From the NCBI GenBank assembly GCA_965206025.1, contig CBDBIU010000003.1, positions 310,001-374,000 of the forward strand: a DNA stretch of 64,000 nt. The letters are read 5' to 3'. Shown here in pieces: positions 38,309 to 47,501 of the stretch; positions within the stretch are counted from its first letter, which is position 1, and each line of letters starts with the position of its first letter. Below the pieces are notes generated by a model that was not told where the DNA came from, did not search any database, and saw only the letters and a program-made list of their open reading frames with translations. Position numbers and translations under genes: made by a program. The DNA comes from G963668345 sp965206025. GTDB taxonomy: Bacteria > Acidobacteriota > Terriglobia > Bryobacterales > UBA6623.

Positions 38309-38758
38309 TCATATTGACTCCCTGGTCGCGGCTCGCGTGGCTGCCAAGTCCATGCTCCACGCTCCCGCCCCGCGCCAGAGAAGGTAGGCGCTCATCGCAA
38401 TTACGATCACGGGAATGATCGGCTCGCTCGGCTGTAGCGGAAATAGCGACGGGTCATCGACCACCAGGTGTACGTAGCTCGCGACCACCATGATGCCCAT
38501 GACAACAACGACAGCCGGCCGAACGAATAAACCCAGCGCCAGAACGACTCCAAGCAGGATCTCCAGAAACGGCACGGTCGACCGCGAGATCGAATACAGA
38601 GGAAGCTCCGCGGCCAGCAACTGGCCCGACCAGGCATCAGCGAGCATGGGCACAAGCAGTTTCATGGCGCCCGTCATAAGGAAGAGGAGAGCGAGAATTA
38701 GACGGATGCCGCCGGCGAGCTTGTTCCGGGCGGTTCCGCGAACGTCAAATCGGTCCAT
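38309..38758 (-). CDS. DoxX-like membrane protein
   Basis: A 149-aa protein with four membrane helices. IRLILALLFLMTGAMKLLVP at the N-terminus is the DoxX/SURF4-like start, and FLEILLGVVLALGLFVRPA is the second family block. These proteins are linked to membrane redox or quinone-associated complexes in some bacteria, with function unproven in general. It is convergent with rsmD (38-bp gap) and upstream of it lies a half palindromic repeat. Confidence 0.8.
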   Translation of the reverse strand: MDRFDVRGTARNKLAGGIRLILALLFLMTGAMKLLVPMLADAWSGQLLAAELPLYSISRSTVPFLEILLGVVLALGLFVRPAVVVVMGIMVVASYVHLVVDDPSLFPLQPSEPIIPVIVIAMSAYLLWRGAGAWSMDLAATRAATRESI

Positions 38759-38785
38759 GGCCGTTGGTCCTTCCTTCCAGGCGCC

Positions 38786-38876
38786 CTAGCCCGCATTTCT
38801 CACCACCTGACGGTCGAAGCACGCAATAGGCCTGCCATTACTGCGTTGCGCTTGCTCGCCGTGCTCAACGTACTGT
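38786..38876. repeat. CTAG-ended palindromic repeat, left half copy D
   Basis: Starts CTAGCCCGCATTTCTCACC and runs as in the full repeat up to GCCGTGCTCAACGTACTGT (38858-38876). The same 19 bp recur at 39576-39594, where the right half (copy E) resumes. The DoxX gene at 39102 lies between the halves; the 225 bp from 38877 to that gene's stop hold nothing I recognise. Confidence 0.75.
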
Positions 38877-39101
38877 CTGCGCAGCGGTTCGCGGAACCCT
38901 GGTCGATCTCCCGATTCCTGTCATCCCTAGTTTCCGACAACCAATTGGCGGAAGGATCGTGTCCGGCTGGGCGTGACATTCAGGTCTGTCCAGCGACCAT
39001 GCGACCAAACCCCCAAGAACCCCTCCGCGAAGGCGCGGCGGCTTGCTCCCACACTTTCGCCAGTGAGAAACGCAGCCGAGTCGCGGTCAAGCGCCGGCGC
39101 A

Positions 39102-39503
39102 TCATCCCACCGAATTCCGAGCGGCTTTACGGCTACGCAGCCGGCCGTCCAGGGAAAACCCCCCGCCGCCGTGCGCCGACAAAAAGAAGAACACGAAACA
39201 GTAAAGCGCGGCCAGCTCCCCGTCATTGAGGATCGGCCAAAAAGCGTCAAACCCGTGTGCCTTGAAATACGCCACGGCCATCATGCCCGACAGCACGAAC
39301 GCCACCGGGCGCGTAAACAGCCCCAGCAGGATCGCCAGGCCGCCGAAAAACTCCAGCACCCCCGCCAGGCCTGAAAGAGAGGCCAAGTCCACGGCCGGCT
39401 TGCCCAAGACACCGAACAACTTCTGCGCTCCGTGAGGGACCAACAAAAAACCGGTCATGATGCGCAACAGATTCAGCGCGATTTTGTCGAACATTTCAGT
39501 CAA
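39102..39503 (-). CDS. DoxX family membrane protein
   Basis: A 133-aa, four-helix protein: LLRIMTGFLLVPHGAQKLFGVLG is a classic DoxX N-terminus, followed by LEFFGGLAILLGLFTRPVAF and GMMAVAYFKAHG. It is closer to the standard family than the gene at 38309, and the two are not simple duplicates. It lies between two halves of a palindromic repeat, as if inserted there. Confidence 0.85.
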   Translation of the reverse strand: MTEMFDKIALNLLRIMTGFLLVPHGAQKLFGVLGKPAVDLASLSGLAGVLEFFGGLAILLGLFTRPVAFVLSGMMAVAYFKAHGFDAFWPILNDGELAALYCFVFFFLSAHGGGGFSLDGRLRSRKAARNSVG

Positions 39504-39575
39504 CGTCCTTCCTTGTTCTTGGATTCACAGCTCTGCCCCAACGCCTAACTTTCGAGGATAGAGCTCGCCCTCGGA

Positions 39576-39702
39576 GCCGTGCTCAACGTACTGTTCAAGT
39601 ACACCCGCATTATTAAAGAAATGCGGCGCCGAGCGGCGCGCGCCTCGTACTGACGGGCCTCTCACGCACTTCGCCTCGCCACGTGGTGAGAAAAGCGGGC
39701 TA
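39576..39702. repeat. CTAG-ended palindromic repeat, right half copy E
   Basis: Begins with the 19-bp direct repeat also present at 38858-38876, then TCAAGTACACCCGCATTATT, GTACTGACGGGCCTCTCACG and the inverted end TGGTGAGAAAAGCGGGCTA. Together with copy D it would make one complete repeat. Confidence 0.75.
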
Positions 39703-39751
39703 ACGGGGTGGCGTTTGCCTATCGGCCCGCCGGCATTTATTCGACGGCTTA

Positions 39752-40783
39752 CTAGTCTTCTATGGCAACGGCATCACCTGTCTCGGCGGACCGATAGGCG
39801 GCTTCCAAAATTCGCATGGCCCACAGGCCTTCGTTGCCGCCGGCAGTCGGTTGCTGGTCATGCAGTATGCAATCCAGGAAATGATCCATCTGGGCTCGAA
39901 AGGTGGCCAGCGGTTCTTGTTGTTCGCGCACCGGCATCTTGGGGCGCACGACGCTCCACTCACCTTCGACATACTTTCTTAGCTCCGCGGGAACGGCCCG
40001 GGCGTACCCTTTACTGCCGAAGACCTGCGTGTAGCCTTGCTTTTGATCCGCGTAGAGGTTGTACCAGCCGGCCTCGACCAGGGCCGTGATTCCTCTCTCA
40101 AACTCGATCATGATGGTAGCGGTGTCCTCGACCTCAATGCTCCTAAAGTACGTCCCTGTGCGCGCTAAGACCTTGGTGGGTCGAGCTTCTCCCAACACGA
40201 AGCGCAACGTATCGAAGGAGTGGATGCCCACGTCAGTCAGGGCGCCGCCTCCCGCCAGCTCGCGCTTCGTGAACCAACTGTTCGTGGGCGGATCTTCGCC
40301 GAAGAACTCGTCGATGATGACTTCGTGAGATTTGACCTTGAAGATTTCTCCTAGTTCGCCGCTGGCGACAACGTTACGGAGCCAACGGGTCTCGCGGTCG
40401 AAACGCCACATGTGACCGATCATGAGCTTGCGGCCGGCCCGCTGTGACGCCTCGACCATCTTCTCGCCTTCAGCGACCGACATCGCCATCGGCTTCTCAC
40501 AAAGCACGTGCTTCCCAGCTTCCAGCATCTGGATCGTCACGGGCGCATGAAGATAGTTGGGCAAGCCGACCACAACGGCGTCAATATCGGGGTTAGCAGC
40601 CATTTCCGCAAAATCGGTGTAGGTCGTAGGTATGTGGAAGTCTTCGGCCAAGCGCCCGAGCGACTCGGCATGTAGGTTTGCCGCCGCCACGACCACAGCC
40701 TGGGCGTGGTCCTGAAGAGCAGGCAGGTGGGAACCACGCATGATGATGCCTGTACCCAAGACGCCAATCCTAACTTTGTCCAC
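39752..40783 (-). CDS. Gfo/Idh/MocA family oxidoreductase
   Basis: A 343-aa NAD(P)-dependent oxidoreductase: RIGVLGTGIIMRGSHLPAL at the N-terminus, LCEKPMAM for the EKP motif, and GGGALTDVGIHSFDTLRFVLG with the catalytic-type His. Its Rossmann loop reads GTGIIM instead of the usual GxGxxG/A, a mild variation. It stands alone between repeat E and a 300-bp gap. Substrate unknown, presumably a sugar or polyol derivative. Confidence 0.88.
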   Translation of the reverse strand: MDKVRIGVLGTGIIMRGSHLPALQDHAQAVVVAAANLHAESLGRLAEDFHIPTTYTDFAEMAANPDIDAVVVGLPNYLHAPVTIQMLEAGKHVLCEKPMAMSVAEGEKMVEASQRAGRKLMIGHMWRFDRETRWLRNVVASGELGEIFKVKSHEVIIDEFFGEDPPTNSWFTKRELAGGGALTDVGIHSFDTLRFVLGEARPTKVLARTGTYFRSIEVEDTATIMIEFERGITALVEAGWYNLYADQKQGYTQVFGSKGYARAVPAELRKYVEGEWSVVRPKMPVREQQEPLATFRAQMDHFLDCILHDQQPTAGGNEGLWAMRILEAAYRSAETGDAVAIED

Positions 40784-41085
40784 TGATAAGCCTCGTGGGC
40801 TAGCCCGAGACAGCGAGTCAATGTCGGTACGGGACCTTCAGTAAGGTATTAGAATGACACACCAACCACCAGAGGATGATTCCCGGATTTTTCCGCATGA
40901 GTCGCCGCGATTCCTTCGTCGGGAACGCAGCCTCACCCGTTAGCTACCTCGCGTCGCCCGCAAGTACTGGTGATGTGAGTTGTCGAAAAGCCGCGCCGTC
41001 CCGTTCAGGGTCTTCCATGGCTGCGAGCCATCCTTGGAACTACCTCGGAAAGGGTGTTGGCGTACGCCACGATCTACTTCGCCGG
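40784..41085. other. Intergenic region, nothing recognised
   Basis: A short GCTAGCCCG near 40798 is a remnant of the CTAG repeat end. Otherwise I see no gene or clear site in about 300 bp. Confidence 0.5.
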
Positions 41086-41346
41086 CTAGCCGCGCCTAAC
41101 AAACAGCAACACCAACAACAAGACCACAAAAAACGCCGCTACCGCAAAGGCGGCGGGAGCCGGCAGCCAATGTCGGGGACCTTCGCTCGGCGATTCCTCT
41201 TGCCCGCCGTCCGCTCTCGGGCCACTCGTCGGTTCCGAGACCCCCTCCGATCCTTCGCCGGCACTTTCGCGGTCAGCCATCGCTTTGCCCATCGCATTGT
41301 ACAGCGTCGGTGAACCGCCGGTGTTGGGCGAGCGCCTAATTGACAC
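41086..41346 (-). CDS. Possible small tail-anchored membrane protein
   Basis: An 86-aa frame with a hydrophilic, Gly/Ser/Glu-rich N-terminal part and a strong C-terminal hydrophobic helix (AFAVAAFFVVLLLVLLFVRRG), the layout of a tail-anchored protein. An internal Met at residue 19 or 23 could be the real start. No homologue is known to me, and GC-rich DNA can create such helices by chance. Confidence 0.4.
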   Translation of the reverse strand: MSIRRSPNTGGSPTLYNAMGKAMADRESAGEGSEGVSEPTSGPRADGGQEESPSEGPRHWLPAPAAFAVAAFFVVLLLVLLFVRRG

Positions 41347-41657
41347 GAGCCGTCTCGATCTTTGGCGCCCGCGAAAAAGTGAGCAGCGAATGACCAGTTT
41401 TCAAACCCTTTGGAAGCGGTTTGATATGCTCTAGCGGCCCGTGGTAGAAGTTATTGAGGCTCGCAAAAATACAGTGACTTCGGACACGGGCACGGCATGC
41501 TGCGCCCCGACCGTCTGAACACGGGCCATGTGACTATAATTTGCGCGACTCAGTAGGTTCGGGGAACAGGGGAACTTTGACGACGGGCCGCTGGACTTGC
41601 CGCGCGATGTTCAGGTAGGCCGGTCACCGTCGAGGCCTCCGCGCAACGCCAAAAGCC
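41347..41657. other. Intergenic region with one REP-like palindrome
   Basis: Contains GGGCACGGCATGCTGCGCCC at 41488-41507, a relative of the palindromes near 8530. I see no gene. It probably holds the promoter of the aldolase gene that follows, though no convincing boxes stand out. Confidence 0.5.
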
Positions 41658-42566
41658 ATGATGGACCCCCAACAACTTCGCAAACGATTTGTCGGCCCCA
41701 TCGCCTTCCCGATAACCCCCTTTCGTCGAGACCTCTCGCTGGACATCGACGGCCTCCGGACGAACGTCGCCGCGATGATGAAACTCCCCGTGTGCGCGCT
41801 CGTCGCCGCCGGCAGTCTCGGGGAGATGTACTCGTTGAGCCTGGAAGAGTATCGGCAGGTGGTTGAGACCACGGTCGAGGCGGCCGGCGACGCGGCCCCG
41901 GTGCTGGCCGGCGCCGGTTTCGGCGAGCGGCTGGCCGTCGAGATGGCGCGCCAAGCGCAGGCCGCCGGAGCGAGCGGCATTTTGTGCTTCCCTCCCTACT
42001 ACGTCGACGCCCACCCGGAAGGGTTGCTCAGCTACTACAAGACGATCGGGGAAGCGACGGAGTTGGGCCTTGTCATCTACAGCCGCGACTGGGCGACGTT
42101 CACCCCCAGCGAAGTCTTCCGGTTGGCCGAAGCCATTCCCAACCTCATCGCTTGGAAGGACGGGCACGGCGACTTGCGACGCTTGCAGATGATCATCGAA
42201 CGCGTCGGAGACCGCCTTCACTGGATCGGCGGAGCGGGAGACGACATGGTTCGCGCCTACTATTCGCTCGGCATCCGGACGTATACGTCGAGCATTGCCA
42301 ACTTTGCTCCCCGGCTCTCCTTGCAGCTCCACGAACGGGCGTCCATGCTCGATCACGCCAGCCTTTCGAGGCTCATGACAAACTACGTCTTGCCGCTATA
42401 CGGTCTCCGCGCTCGCCGCAAAGGCTACGAAGTGGCGGTCATCAAGACCGCGATGCGGATCCTTGGGAAGCCGGCCGGAGGGGTTCGGCCTCCCCTGGTT
42501 AACCTGCGCCCCGAAGAAGTGGTCGAACTTGAAAAACTGATCGAGCGTTACCAGCCCGTGCTGTAA
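41658..42566 (+). CDS. Dihydrodipicolinate synthase/KdgD-like class I aldolase-lyase
   Basis: A 302-aa TIM-barrel enzyme of the DapA/NAL superfamily. GPIAFPITPFRRDLSLDIDGL and AAGSLGEMYSLSLEEYRQV resemble 5-dehydro-4-deoxyglucarate dehydratase (KdgD) more than DapA. The Schiff-base lysine is in IAWKDGHGD, close to the KDG(V/I)GD of KdgD. The structural Tyr is likely that of VIYSRDW. The enzyme probably acts in sugar-acid breakdown, which would suit the nearby Gfo/Idh genes. No other lysine-synthesis gene is close, which argues against DapA. Confidence 0.78.
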   Translation: MMDPQQLRKRFVGPIAFPITPFRRDLSLDIDGLRTNVAAMMKLPVCALVAAGSLGEMYSLSLEEYRQVVETTVEAAGDAAPVLAGAGFGERLAVEMARQAQAAGASGILCFPPYYVDAHPEGLLSYYKTIGEATELGLVIYSRDWATFTPSEVFRLAEAIPNLIAWKDGHGDLRRLQMIIERVGDRLHWIGGAGDDMVRAYYSLGIRTYTSSIANFAPRLSLQLHERASMLDHASLSRLMTNYVLPLYGLRARRKGYEVAVIKTAMRILGKPAGGVRPPLVNLRPEEVVELEKLIERYQPVL

Positions 42567-42803
42567 TCCGCATTTCTCGCCGGCGGCTAGCCCGCGTTTC
42601 TGCTTCGGAAAATAGGCCCTGTCTGTAGCATGAATTGCGTTACGGGCCGTATTTTCCCGCCACGGGGGCGTAGGAACGGCTTCGCTCACTTGCGTTCGAG
42701 ACCCCGCTCCGGGAAAGGCTTCCTGTCCGCGATGGAGGGGGGCTCTTTTTTCTGCATCCGCCGAAGGGGTCCGGGTATCTAATCAAACAGGAGGTAAGAA
42801 TCG

Positions 42804-43145
42804 ATGGCAACGAATCCCGGCTACGTCACGTTGACCGATGAGAATTTTCGCCAGGAAGTGCTGCAAAGCGAAAAGCCGGTTTTGGTCGATTTCTGGGCGG
42901 CCTGGTGCGGTCCCTGTCGGGTGCTGGGTCCAGTGATCGAGCAGCTGGCGAGCGAACTCGATGGGGCCGCCAAAGTGGGGAAACTCAATGTCGACGAGAA
43001 TCCCGCCACGGCACAGCAGTTCGGCATCCGCTCGATTCCGACCGTCTTGTTCTTCGACAAGGGACAGAGGGTTGATAGTATAATCGGTGTCGTTCCCAAG
43101 GATACGCTTCGGAGCAAGCTCGCAGCCCTCGCGGCCCCCGTCTAA
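42804..43145 (+). CDS. trxA: Thioredoxin
   Basis: A 113-aa protein-disulfide reductase with active site WCGPC (W34, C35, C38), the cis-proline segment RSIPTVLFF, and FWAAWCGPCRVLGPVIEQL. An AGGAGGT ribosome site lies upstream. The 237-bp gap before it holds a degenerate CTAG-type repeat end (near 42590-42600) but no gene. A glutaredoxin-like gene follows after 31 bp. Confidence 0.95.
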   Translation: MATNPGYVTLTDENFRQEVLQSEKPVLVDFWAAWCGPCRVLGPVIEQLASELDGAAKVGKLNVDENPATAQQFGIRSIPTVLFFDKGQRVDSIIGVVPKDTLRSKLAALAAPV

Positions 43146-43176
43146 GGGGTCGACCCGACGGCAAGCAAACAAGCCT

Positions 43177-43416
43177 ATGGCAATCAAGATGTACAGTTCG
43201 ACGTGGTGTTCCGACTGTCAGCGCGCAAGGCGATTCCTCAAGGCCAACGACATTGACTTTGAAGAGATCAAGATCGACAGCGACAAGGACGCCGCGCGAG
43301 CTGTCATGAGGCATAATCAGGGTCGAAGGCAGGTCCCCACGTTTGAGATCCAAGGATCCTTCTACGGCAATCCCCCGCTGGACAAACTGGCTCGACTCCT
43401 AGGCGTGGAGCCTTAG
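43177..43416 (+). CDS. Glutaredoxin/NrdH-like redox protein with CSDC active site
   Basis: A 79-aa thioredoxin-fold protein. The active site is TWCSDCQRA (C11, C14); glutaredoxins usually have CPYC and mycoredoxin-like proteins CGYC, so Ser-Asp between the cysteines is unusual. The cis-proline motif QVPTFEI and GNPPLDKLARLLG follow as expected. The ATG at 43177 was chosen because the fold begins directly there. It probably forms an operon with trxA. Confidence 0.85.
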   Translation: MAIKMYSSTWCSDCQRARRFLKANDIDFEEIKIDSDKDAARAVMRHNQGRRQVPTFEIQGSFYGNPPLDKLARLLGVEP

Positions 43417-43652
43417 CTTAGATTCTAGCCCGCCTTTCCGACGACAATCGTAGCGATTTCAAGCAGGCATGTGAGGAAGATAAGCCTTGGCTTGAGCGAT
43501 CGCGCATGAATGCGGACCGCTCGGTTATCGTTGCTCACCGAAGCCCTACGATGATCCAGCAACTACGAGCGAGGCGGGAAACTTCCGCAACTCGTTGATA
43601 ATGTTGCCTTTCACGGGCCGGCAGCGATTTGCTAGGATGGAATCACCTCACC

Positions 43653-43729
43653 GGGCGTGTAGCTCAGCTGGATAGAGCGTCTGGCTTCGAACCAGCAGGT
43701 CGGGGGTTCGAGTCCCTCCACGCCCGCCA
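43653..43729 (+). tRNA. tRNA-Arg (anticodon TCG)
   Basis: A 77-nt cloverleaf with a 7-bp acceptor stem (GGGCGTG/CACGCCC), D stem GCTC/GAGC, anticodon loop CTTCGAA with anticodon TCG at 43687-43689, T stem and loop GGTTCGAGTCC, and an encoded CCA end. The first anticodon-stem pair is a T/C mismatch. An integrase gene starts 70 bp downstream on the other strand, so the tRNA is the likely integration site. Confidence 0.95.
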
Positions 43730-43798
43730 TTGTTTTCAACAACTTACACCGCCTCAGAATCATCGAAATCACCGAGGGGTTCCGTTTTGGGTTCCAAT

Positions 43799-44473
43799 TC
43801 AAGCCTCCCCTTGAGCGGCGTATTGTTCAATCCGAGCCGCCGCATCTGCCCGATCTTGGACGTGGCTATAGACATCCAGGGTAATTTGAACCGAAGAGTG
43901 TCCAAGCTGGTCCCGCATTGTTTCAGGCTGCACGCCGGCACGCCTGCCCCAGGTAGTGTAAGTGTGTCTCAGGTCGTGCCAACTCACCTCAGGCAGACCT
44001 AGTTTGCGACAGGTTGGCTTGATATGCCGGGCTGCTGCGTTGTGCAAGTCAATTGGAGAGTTGGTCCTGATTGTGAAAATGAAGTCATCGGGATCAGTGA
44101 ACTTCGCCTGTTTGTGCCACTCCGTGAGTGACTGCTGGACCTGCTCACCGACCGCGATACCGCGTCTCGATCGAGTCGTTTTCGGACTGCCGAGTTGACC
44201 GCGATAGACCGCTTCATCAACTATGATCTCCCCGGGCCGAATATCAACCCAGCGAAGAGCTTCGATCTCACCTTTTCGCAATCCCGTTAGTACGGCCAGT
44301 GTGATAATTGAGCTGTAGGGCTGATCCAACTCATACACCAGTCGCCGACACTGCTCGGGGTACAAGATACGTTTCTCTCTGGCCGGGACAGATTCAGGCA
44401 ATCTCAGTCTGCCCGCTGGTGCTTCCGCTATTAACTGTTGCTGACTCGGCCGCATCACCTTCTGACGAAGCAC
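43799..44473 (-). CDS. Tyrosine recombinase (phage-type integrase), N-terminally truncated
   Basis: A 224-aa catalytic domain with the full set of residues: R66 (TGLRKGE), K98, H166 and R169 (HDLRHT), H192 (LGHSS) and the nucleophile Y202 (LDVYSHV). The N-terminal arm- and core-binding domains of a full integrase (about 150 residues) are missing, so it is probably a remnant. The gene ends facing tRNA-Arg, the normal arrangement for an island integrated there. I found no second copy of the tRNA 3' end downstream to mark the far junction. Confidence 0.88.
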   Translation of the reverse strand: MLRQKVMRPSQQQLIAEAPAGRLRLPESVPAREKRILYPEQCRRLVYELDQPYSSIITLAVLTGLRKGEIEALRWVDIRPGEIIVDEAVYRGQLGSPKTTRSRRGIAVGEQVQQSLTEWHKQAKFTDPDDFIFTIRTNSPIDLHNAAARHIKPTCRKLGLPEVSWHDLRHTYTTWGRRAGVQPETMRDQLGHSSVQITLDVYSHVQDRADAAARIEQYAAQGEA

Positions 44474-44666
44474 TTATGCCTAGTTTTCGCAATGGCTAAA
44501 GCTGCTAACGGCAAAATCGACTGTAAGTGATTGCAATGGTAGATACTTAAGATCTTCTCGGCAACACTCGATGACGGAAGCACCCCTGGACTCCCAAACC
44601 GCTCTTGCCTTGTTCTTCGGTGGAAACACGAGTGTAGGCTAGCACCCGGTAGTGAACTGTCGTTCG

Positions 44667-45038
44667 TTAACTTGACAGTACCTTCTGGGCTCTGGTTAGC
44701 AGATACTCCTTCAGCGCGACTGCATTGTTGTGCTCCTGTTCCTTCGCGCCGAAGAGCAGCGTGACGCTTTTCTTCGCCGCGTTGTCAAGAATCTCTTCGA
44801 CGAGGCCAATGTTCTGGTCGAGTTCGGCGAAGTAGCGCTTGCGGAACTCGTTCCACAGCGCGGGATCGTGGCCGAACCATTTCCGCAGCGGCGTGCTGGG
44901 GGCAACATCCCGGAGCCAAACGTCGATTCGGGCCGCCTCTTTTGTCATTCCGCGAGGCCAGACCCGATCGACCAGGATGCGAACGCCGTCCTTCGGGTCG
45001 GCGGCTTCGTAGATGCGTTTAACCTTGATCACTGGCAT
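44667..45038 (-). CDS. DUF488 (YeaO-like) family protein
   Basis: A 123-aa protein: VKRIYEAADPKDGVRILVDRVWPRG and STPLRKWFGHDPALWNEFRKRY are the family signature, and LLFGAKEQEHNNA matches the C-terminal block. The ATG at 45038 fits the E. coli YeaO start; the frame is open further but without similarity. The function is unknown. It is a typical cargo-type gene beside an integrase. Confidence 0.88.
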   Translation of the reverse strand: MPVIKVKRIYEAADPKDGVRILVDRVWPRGMTKEAARIDVWLRDVAPSTPLRKWFGHDPALWNEFRKRYFAELDQNIGLVEEILDNAAKKSVTLLFGAKEQEHNNAVALKEYLLTRAQKVLSS

Positions 45039-45896
45039 AGATGATCTGCGTCCGGGCGAAGACCCCGGAACGGCGGATTTACGCCGTGACCGCTTCGGAC
45101 CGAGGCTGCCCCACACTGAGGCTGAGCGGGCCGTAAAAAAATGGGGACTGTGCCGGACGCCGCCGACACAAGTTCCAAGGAATCAATGTATCTCAACGGC
45201 GCCCGGATAGTCGACTTCGATGAACAGGCTGGTTGTCCCGGCGAGGTAGCCAATCACTCTGATGGCGGATTACTGGTGGTAATGAAATGCTGAACCTTCC
45301 AGCGCTCCGCCCCCCTTGAGCGGCCCGTGTAAGCCGCTGCCGTGCGTTCTGCGATCAGCCTTCAGATTGCCAGGTACCTACCTGAGCTGTCGTTCGGCCT
45401 AGCGTGAAGGTATCGTCCCGTGGTGGCCACACTAGCGTGGCCTAGGGTCGCTTGCACGAGATGGCCGTGCGAGGATTTGGTTCCCGCCCGGCTTGGAGCG
45501 TACGTTCGGCGGTGGGAGCGATGGGCGCGTTCAGGTCTCGCCGGTTGCGTTGGGGACGCGCAGGCACCCTCTAATGCCCGTCTACGGTTTTCAACCGGCC
45601 GGTGGGGCCAGGCGGGGGGATCATGTAAGTCGCGGCAACGGCGGACACGCGATGACCAACCGCCCCGTCCTGATGCCTATCTAGGTAGACGCCATAGCCG
45701 GGGGCATTGGTGCGAAAAATTACGGTTCTTACCGTTCCGCGACGGAGAGGTCACCGAGAAGAACCGCCAGGGCGGCGCCTATGGCCTCGTTGGGTGCGGG
45801 TGTGATGGGTTTGGGCCTCGGGGCCGGAAAGCGGAGTACCTGCACCGACTGCCCCCGGGACATAAGCCCGATTGCCGAAAACTGCAATTCCTCGTC
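45039..45896. other. 860-bp stretch without a recognisable gene
   Basis: Several long frames on the plus strand have arginine- and glycine-rich, shadow-like products. A 35-codon frame at 45186-45293 (GARIVDFDEQAGCPG) has more normal composition but is too short to call. The stretch ends at the boundary of the second insertion sequence. It is probably degraded island DNA. Confidence 0.5.
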
Positions 45897-47468
45897 AGCA
45901 TTTTCTCATCGAAGGATGAGCCTGAAGACGGGGGTTGGGGCTTTTTGAGTCGCTGGGGCTCCTTTCGGGCTTTTTGATTTTGAGTTTTGGGAAGGGGAGA
46001 ATCGTCGTCGGGGTTGTGGGATTGTGGGAATCGCGGAGCGATTTCCAAGGGCGGTGGGAAACGAAGGGAAACCTGGTTTTGGTTTTCCTCGTTTTCCATC
46101 GCCCGTCATTTCCACAGCCCTCTTCCTGCTGTTCAGCACGGCGTGTTCGCGGAACGGAAACTGGCAAACAGCTTCTGCTTGGCTCGCTGCATCCGGCGGG
46201 CCGCCGCCGTGTCGCTTTCGGCCTGGGCAATGCGGCCCAGAGCCTCCAGCCTCTGCCCTGGCTTGAGATAGCTGGCGGCCTCGGGCAACTTCTCGAAAGA
46301 TTCCCAAGGCGTCTGGTAGTGGCGGTACACCCGCTTCTGCTTGCCTTTGGCGTCGGTCTTGATCTCGGGCTGTCCGCAGGGCCGGTGGAAGTTCAAATAG
46401 GGATTGAAGTGCTGTTGGTAGAAGCGCTGGATGCGCCCCGCGTGCGGCGCCGCGATGTACGTATATCCCATGTGTTTGCGGATCACCGCGCCGTTTTTCG
46501 ATTCCACCAAGCCGTTGTCGTTGGAGTGCCGCGGACGCGACTTGGTCTGTTCGATCAGCAGCTTGTTCAATAGCTTCTCCACCGTGCGATTGAGGAACTC
46601 GCTGCCGTTGTCGGAATGGAAGCCGCGGATACGAAAGGGAAACTGCTCGATCATGGCTTTCAGCAACGGCTCCAGCCAGGCTTCACTGATCGCGGGCGTG
46701 GCGCCGACCACTTGCCACTGGGTGACTTCATCCACGGCATTGATGTGGTAGACGCCCTTGACGCCATCGCGATCCCCTTGATGCACCGTATCCACTCGCA
46801 GAAAGCCGGGTTGGCCTTGCGGGTCGGGCCGGCGCCGCTCGCCGATCGACACCGCCGTGGGCCGGGTCTTGGTGAAATGCAGCCGCCGCTGGCGGTAGGC
46901 TCTGCGCCGCCGCAGGCGATAGATCTGGGCCACCGAGATCCCCGCCAGCCGCTCGTATTCGCGCTGCTGGTACTGCTGGTATTCCCGCTCGAGGATCTTG
47001 CGCGTGGCCGGGCCGCTGAGGGTTTCGTGGGCCTCGTCCACCGCCGCCAGCAGTTCGACGTCGGCGGGCGTGTACTTGCGGGCAAAGCGATGCCGCCGGT
47101 AGCGGGCGGGTTGGAGTTCTCCGCCCTGCCGGTACTGCTGGATCAGCCGCGTGATTTGCGCCCGGCTCAGTCCGGTCATCTTGACCAGATACTGCCGCAG
47201 CAGCCCTTTGTCGGCGCGGTTTTGGCGGCTGTAGCCGTGCTGGCGAAGCGTGCGCGCCACCCACGTGTAGATCTCGGCCCGCCCTTTGCCTTTGAATCGA
47301 ATCTCCTCGCTGGAGTGGAGAAACTGCTGGATCTGTTGCAGGTTCAGCTTGCTGGTGTTTTGCACTTGGATAGTCAATTCCCAGCATGCCCACTCCCCGA
47401 TCCTTCAGGCTCATCTTGTGTGAGAAACAAACTCCTCGTTCAGACTCATCTTGCATGAGACAAGACTT
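45897..47468 (-). mobile_element. Insertion sequence with integrase-type transposase, copy 2 (1572 bp)
   Basis: Same element and orientation as 27921-29398, but with 94 extra bases at 46010-46103, downstream of the transposase gene. The ends show the same imperfect inverted repeats, with a doubled motif at the right end. The two copies bracket about 16.5 kb as direct repeats. Confidence 0.82.
46133..47377 (-). CDS. IS481-like DDE transposase
   Basis: A 414-aa protein equal to that at 28063-29307 except for Glu in place of Gly in WESFEKLP. Triad D196, D256, E292 intact. Confidence 0.9.
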   Translation of the reverse strand: MTIQVQNTSKLNLQQIQQFLHSSEEIRFKGKGRAEIYTWVARTLRQHGYSRQNRADKGLLRQYLVKMTGLSRAQITRLIQQYRQGGELQPARYRRHRFARKYTPADVELLAAVDEAHETLSGPATRKILEREYQQYQQREYERLAGISVAQIYRLRRRRAYRQRRLHFTKTRPTAVSIGERRRPDPQGQPGFLRVDTVHQGDRDGVKGVYHINAVDEVTQWQVVGATPAISEAWLEPLLKAMIEQFPFRIRGFHSDNGSEFLNRTVEKLLNKLLIEQTKSRPRHSNDNGLVESKNGAVIRKHMGYTYIAAPHAGRIQRFYQQHFNPYLNFHRPCGQPEIKTDAKGKQKRVYRHYQTPWESFEKLPEAASYLKPGQRLEALGRIAQAESDTAAARRMQRAKQKLFASFRSANTPC

Positions 47469-47501
47469 CGTCTGGTAACTCTATACTGAAGTTGCTAATA
47501 T

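Noticed and set aside
45420..45977. 185-codon open frame on the plus strand
   Set aside because: Arg/Gly/Cys-rich product without any recognised motif; it runs into the insertion sequence at 45897.
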